DNA of 64,000 nucleotides. Source: Actinopolyspora alba (lineage in GTDB: Bacteria > Actinomycetota > Actinomycetes > Mycobacteriales > Pseudonocardiaceae). The notes under the pieces are model-generated. The model saw only the letters and a program-made list of their open reading frames with translations. It was not told the DNA's origin and did not search any database. Shown piece by piece: positions 62,834-64,000 of the stretch (position 1 is its first letter; every line of letters starts with the position of its first letter). The DNA is taken from positions 272,546 through 336,545 of the forward strand of contig NZ_FOMZ01000007.1 in assembly GCF_900112765.1 (NCBI RefSeq), read 5' to 3'. The translations under genes were made by a program, and so were the position numbers.

Positions 62834-64000
62834 GATGGGACCCGACCAGCGTCGATTGTTCAGCAGTGAGTCCGTGACCGAGGGCCACCCGGACAAGATG
62901 GCCGACTCGATCAGTGACGCGATCCTGGACGCGATGTTGGCGCAGGACCCGCGTTCGCGTGTGGCCATGGAGACCATGATCACCACGGGTCAGGTACACC
63001 TGGCCGGTGAGGTCACGACCGAGGCTTATGTGGATCTGCCCGCGATCGTGCGGGGGAAGGTCCTGGAGATCGGGTACGACAACTCGGTCAAGGGCTTCGA
63101 CGGCGATTCCTGCGGCATCAACGTCTCGATCGACGCGCAGTCGCCGGACATCGGTCAGGGTGTCGACAGTGCGCACGAGTCCCGTGTCGAGGGTGTCATC
63201 GACGAGATCGCCCAGCAGGGTGCCGGTGACCAGGGGCTCATGTTCGGCTACGCCTCGAACGAGACCCACGAGCTGATGCCGCTGCCGATCGCCCTGGCGC
63301 ACCGCATGTCCCGCAGGCTCACCAGGGTCCGCAACGAGGGCGTGCTGCCCTACCTGCGTGCCGACGGCAAGACCCAGGTCACGGTCGAGTACGCCGGGGA
63401 CCAGCCGGTCCGGCTGGACACCGCCGTGCTGTCCACGCAGCACGCCGGCGACATCGACCTCGACGCCATGCTGGCTCCCGACATCCGTGAGCACGTCATC
63501 AACCCGGAGATCGAGCGTGTCGGCCTCGACACCACCGACCTCCGCCTGCTGGTGAATCCGACGGGTCGGTTCGTCACGGGTGGTCCGATGGGTGATTGTG
63601 GTCTGACGGGTCGCAAGATCATTGTGGATACCTACGGTGGTATGGCGCGGCACGGTGGTGGCGCGTTCTCGGGTAAGGACCCGTCGAAGGTGGACCGGTC
63701 GGCGGCGTATGCCACTCGGTGGGTGGCCAAGAACGCGGTGGCCGCGGGGTTGGCGAGCCGGATCGAGGTGCAGACGGCGTACGCGATCGGTAAGGCGGCT
63801 CCGGTGGGGCTGTTCGTGGAGACGTTCGGCACCGAGAACGTGGATCCGGTCAAGATTCAGGCCGCGATCAACGAGGTGTTCGATCTGCGTCCGGCGGCGA
63901 TCATCCGGGATCTGGATCTGCTGCGGCCGATCTACGCGCCGACGGCGGCCTACGGGCACTTCGGGCGCACGGATGTGGACCTGCCCTGGGAACGCACCGA
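62834..64000 (+). CDS. metK: S-adenosylmethionine synthetase, 3' end outside window
   Basis: 389 codons from ATG 62834 to the window edge; the full protein is near 400 residues, so about a dozen are missing. Makes SAM from methionine and ATP. Seen: [87 protein letters not shown]. From about 63553 onward codon choice shifts clearly toward GGT, GAT and G-ending codons, unlike the first two thirds. Confidence 0.96.

Overview
The window is high-GC DNA with actinobacterial gene order, and it most likely comes from a mycelial actinomycete of the Pseudonocardiales type (Saccharopolyspora/Actinopolyspora-like). The evidence is the conserved chain aspS, rarA, alaS-ruvX-mltG-aroE, aroC-aroK-aroB-aroQ, pepQ-efp-nusB, bldD, pyrR-pyrB-pyrC-carA-carB-pyrF, mihF-gmk-rpoZ-coaBC, metK, plus mIHF, BldD, XRE/DUF397 pairs, many GTG starts and 4-bp stop/start overlaps. 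The genus is inference; no rRNA or tRNA gene is visible.

Core left part (1-24272). The 3' part of aspS is followed by a kinase-like gene, a small exported or membrane protein, a SulP anion transporter, rarA (with a leaderless-type promoter), a D-2-hydroxyacid dehydrogenase, an orphan FtsX-like permease, DUF948 and DUF6167 membrane proteins, then alaS-ruvX-mltG-aroE. A sugar PTS block (HPr and EIIC leftward; EIIB and EIIA rightward, with a DasR-like operator between the divergent pairs) separates aroE from the prepilin peptidase and aroC-aroK. The aro run is interrupted by about 590 bp holding a terminator and apparently decayed coding sequence, then continues with aroB-aroQ.

Accessory block (24273-45330) between aroQ and pepQ. 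(a) An alpha/beta hydrolase diverges from a TetR regulator. (b) A polyol uptake and catabolism locus holds a binding protein, two permeases, two zinc alcohol dehydrogenases, a DeoR regulator, a xylulokinase and an MsmK-type ATPase. (c) A SUMF1-domain gene is embedded in a duplicated, frameshifted copy of the 3' end of that ATPase. (d) A tightly packed leftward operon (41827 to 36221) encodes two small Cys-pair proteins, an unknown protein, GT2 and GT4 glycosyltransferases, an APH-type kinase, a P-loop kinase, another unknown protein and a stand-alone PTS EIIB-like protein. (e) A rightward XRE/DUF397 pair lies behind a striking operator of two 19-bp repeats. (f) A DddA-like (SCP1.201-type) deaminase toxin with its Imm1 immunity protein lies between two 286-bp direct repeats that each carry a DUF397 gene. 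This is the most interesting module in the window.

Core right part (45331-64000). pepQ (leaderless-type), efp and nusB are followed by a truncated TnpB pseudogene with its right-end hairpin, then bldD on the opposite strand. The pyrimidine operon starts with a leader that carries a PyrR-binding-loop consensus and a hairpin sequestering the Shine-Dalgarno of pyrR; it ends at a 14-bp-stem terminator. A GT87 mannosyltransferase-like membrane protein, mihF-gmk, rpoZ-coaBC and a 3'-truncated metK complete the window.
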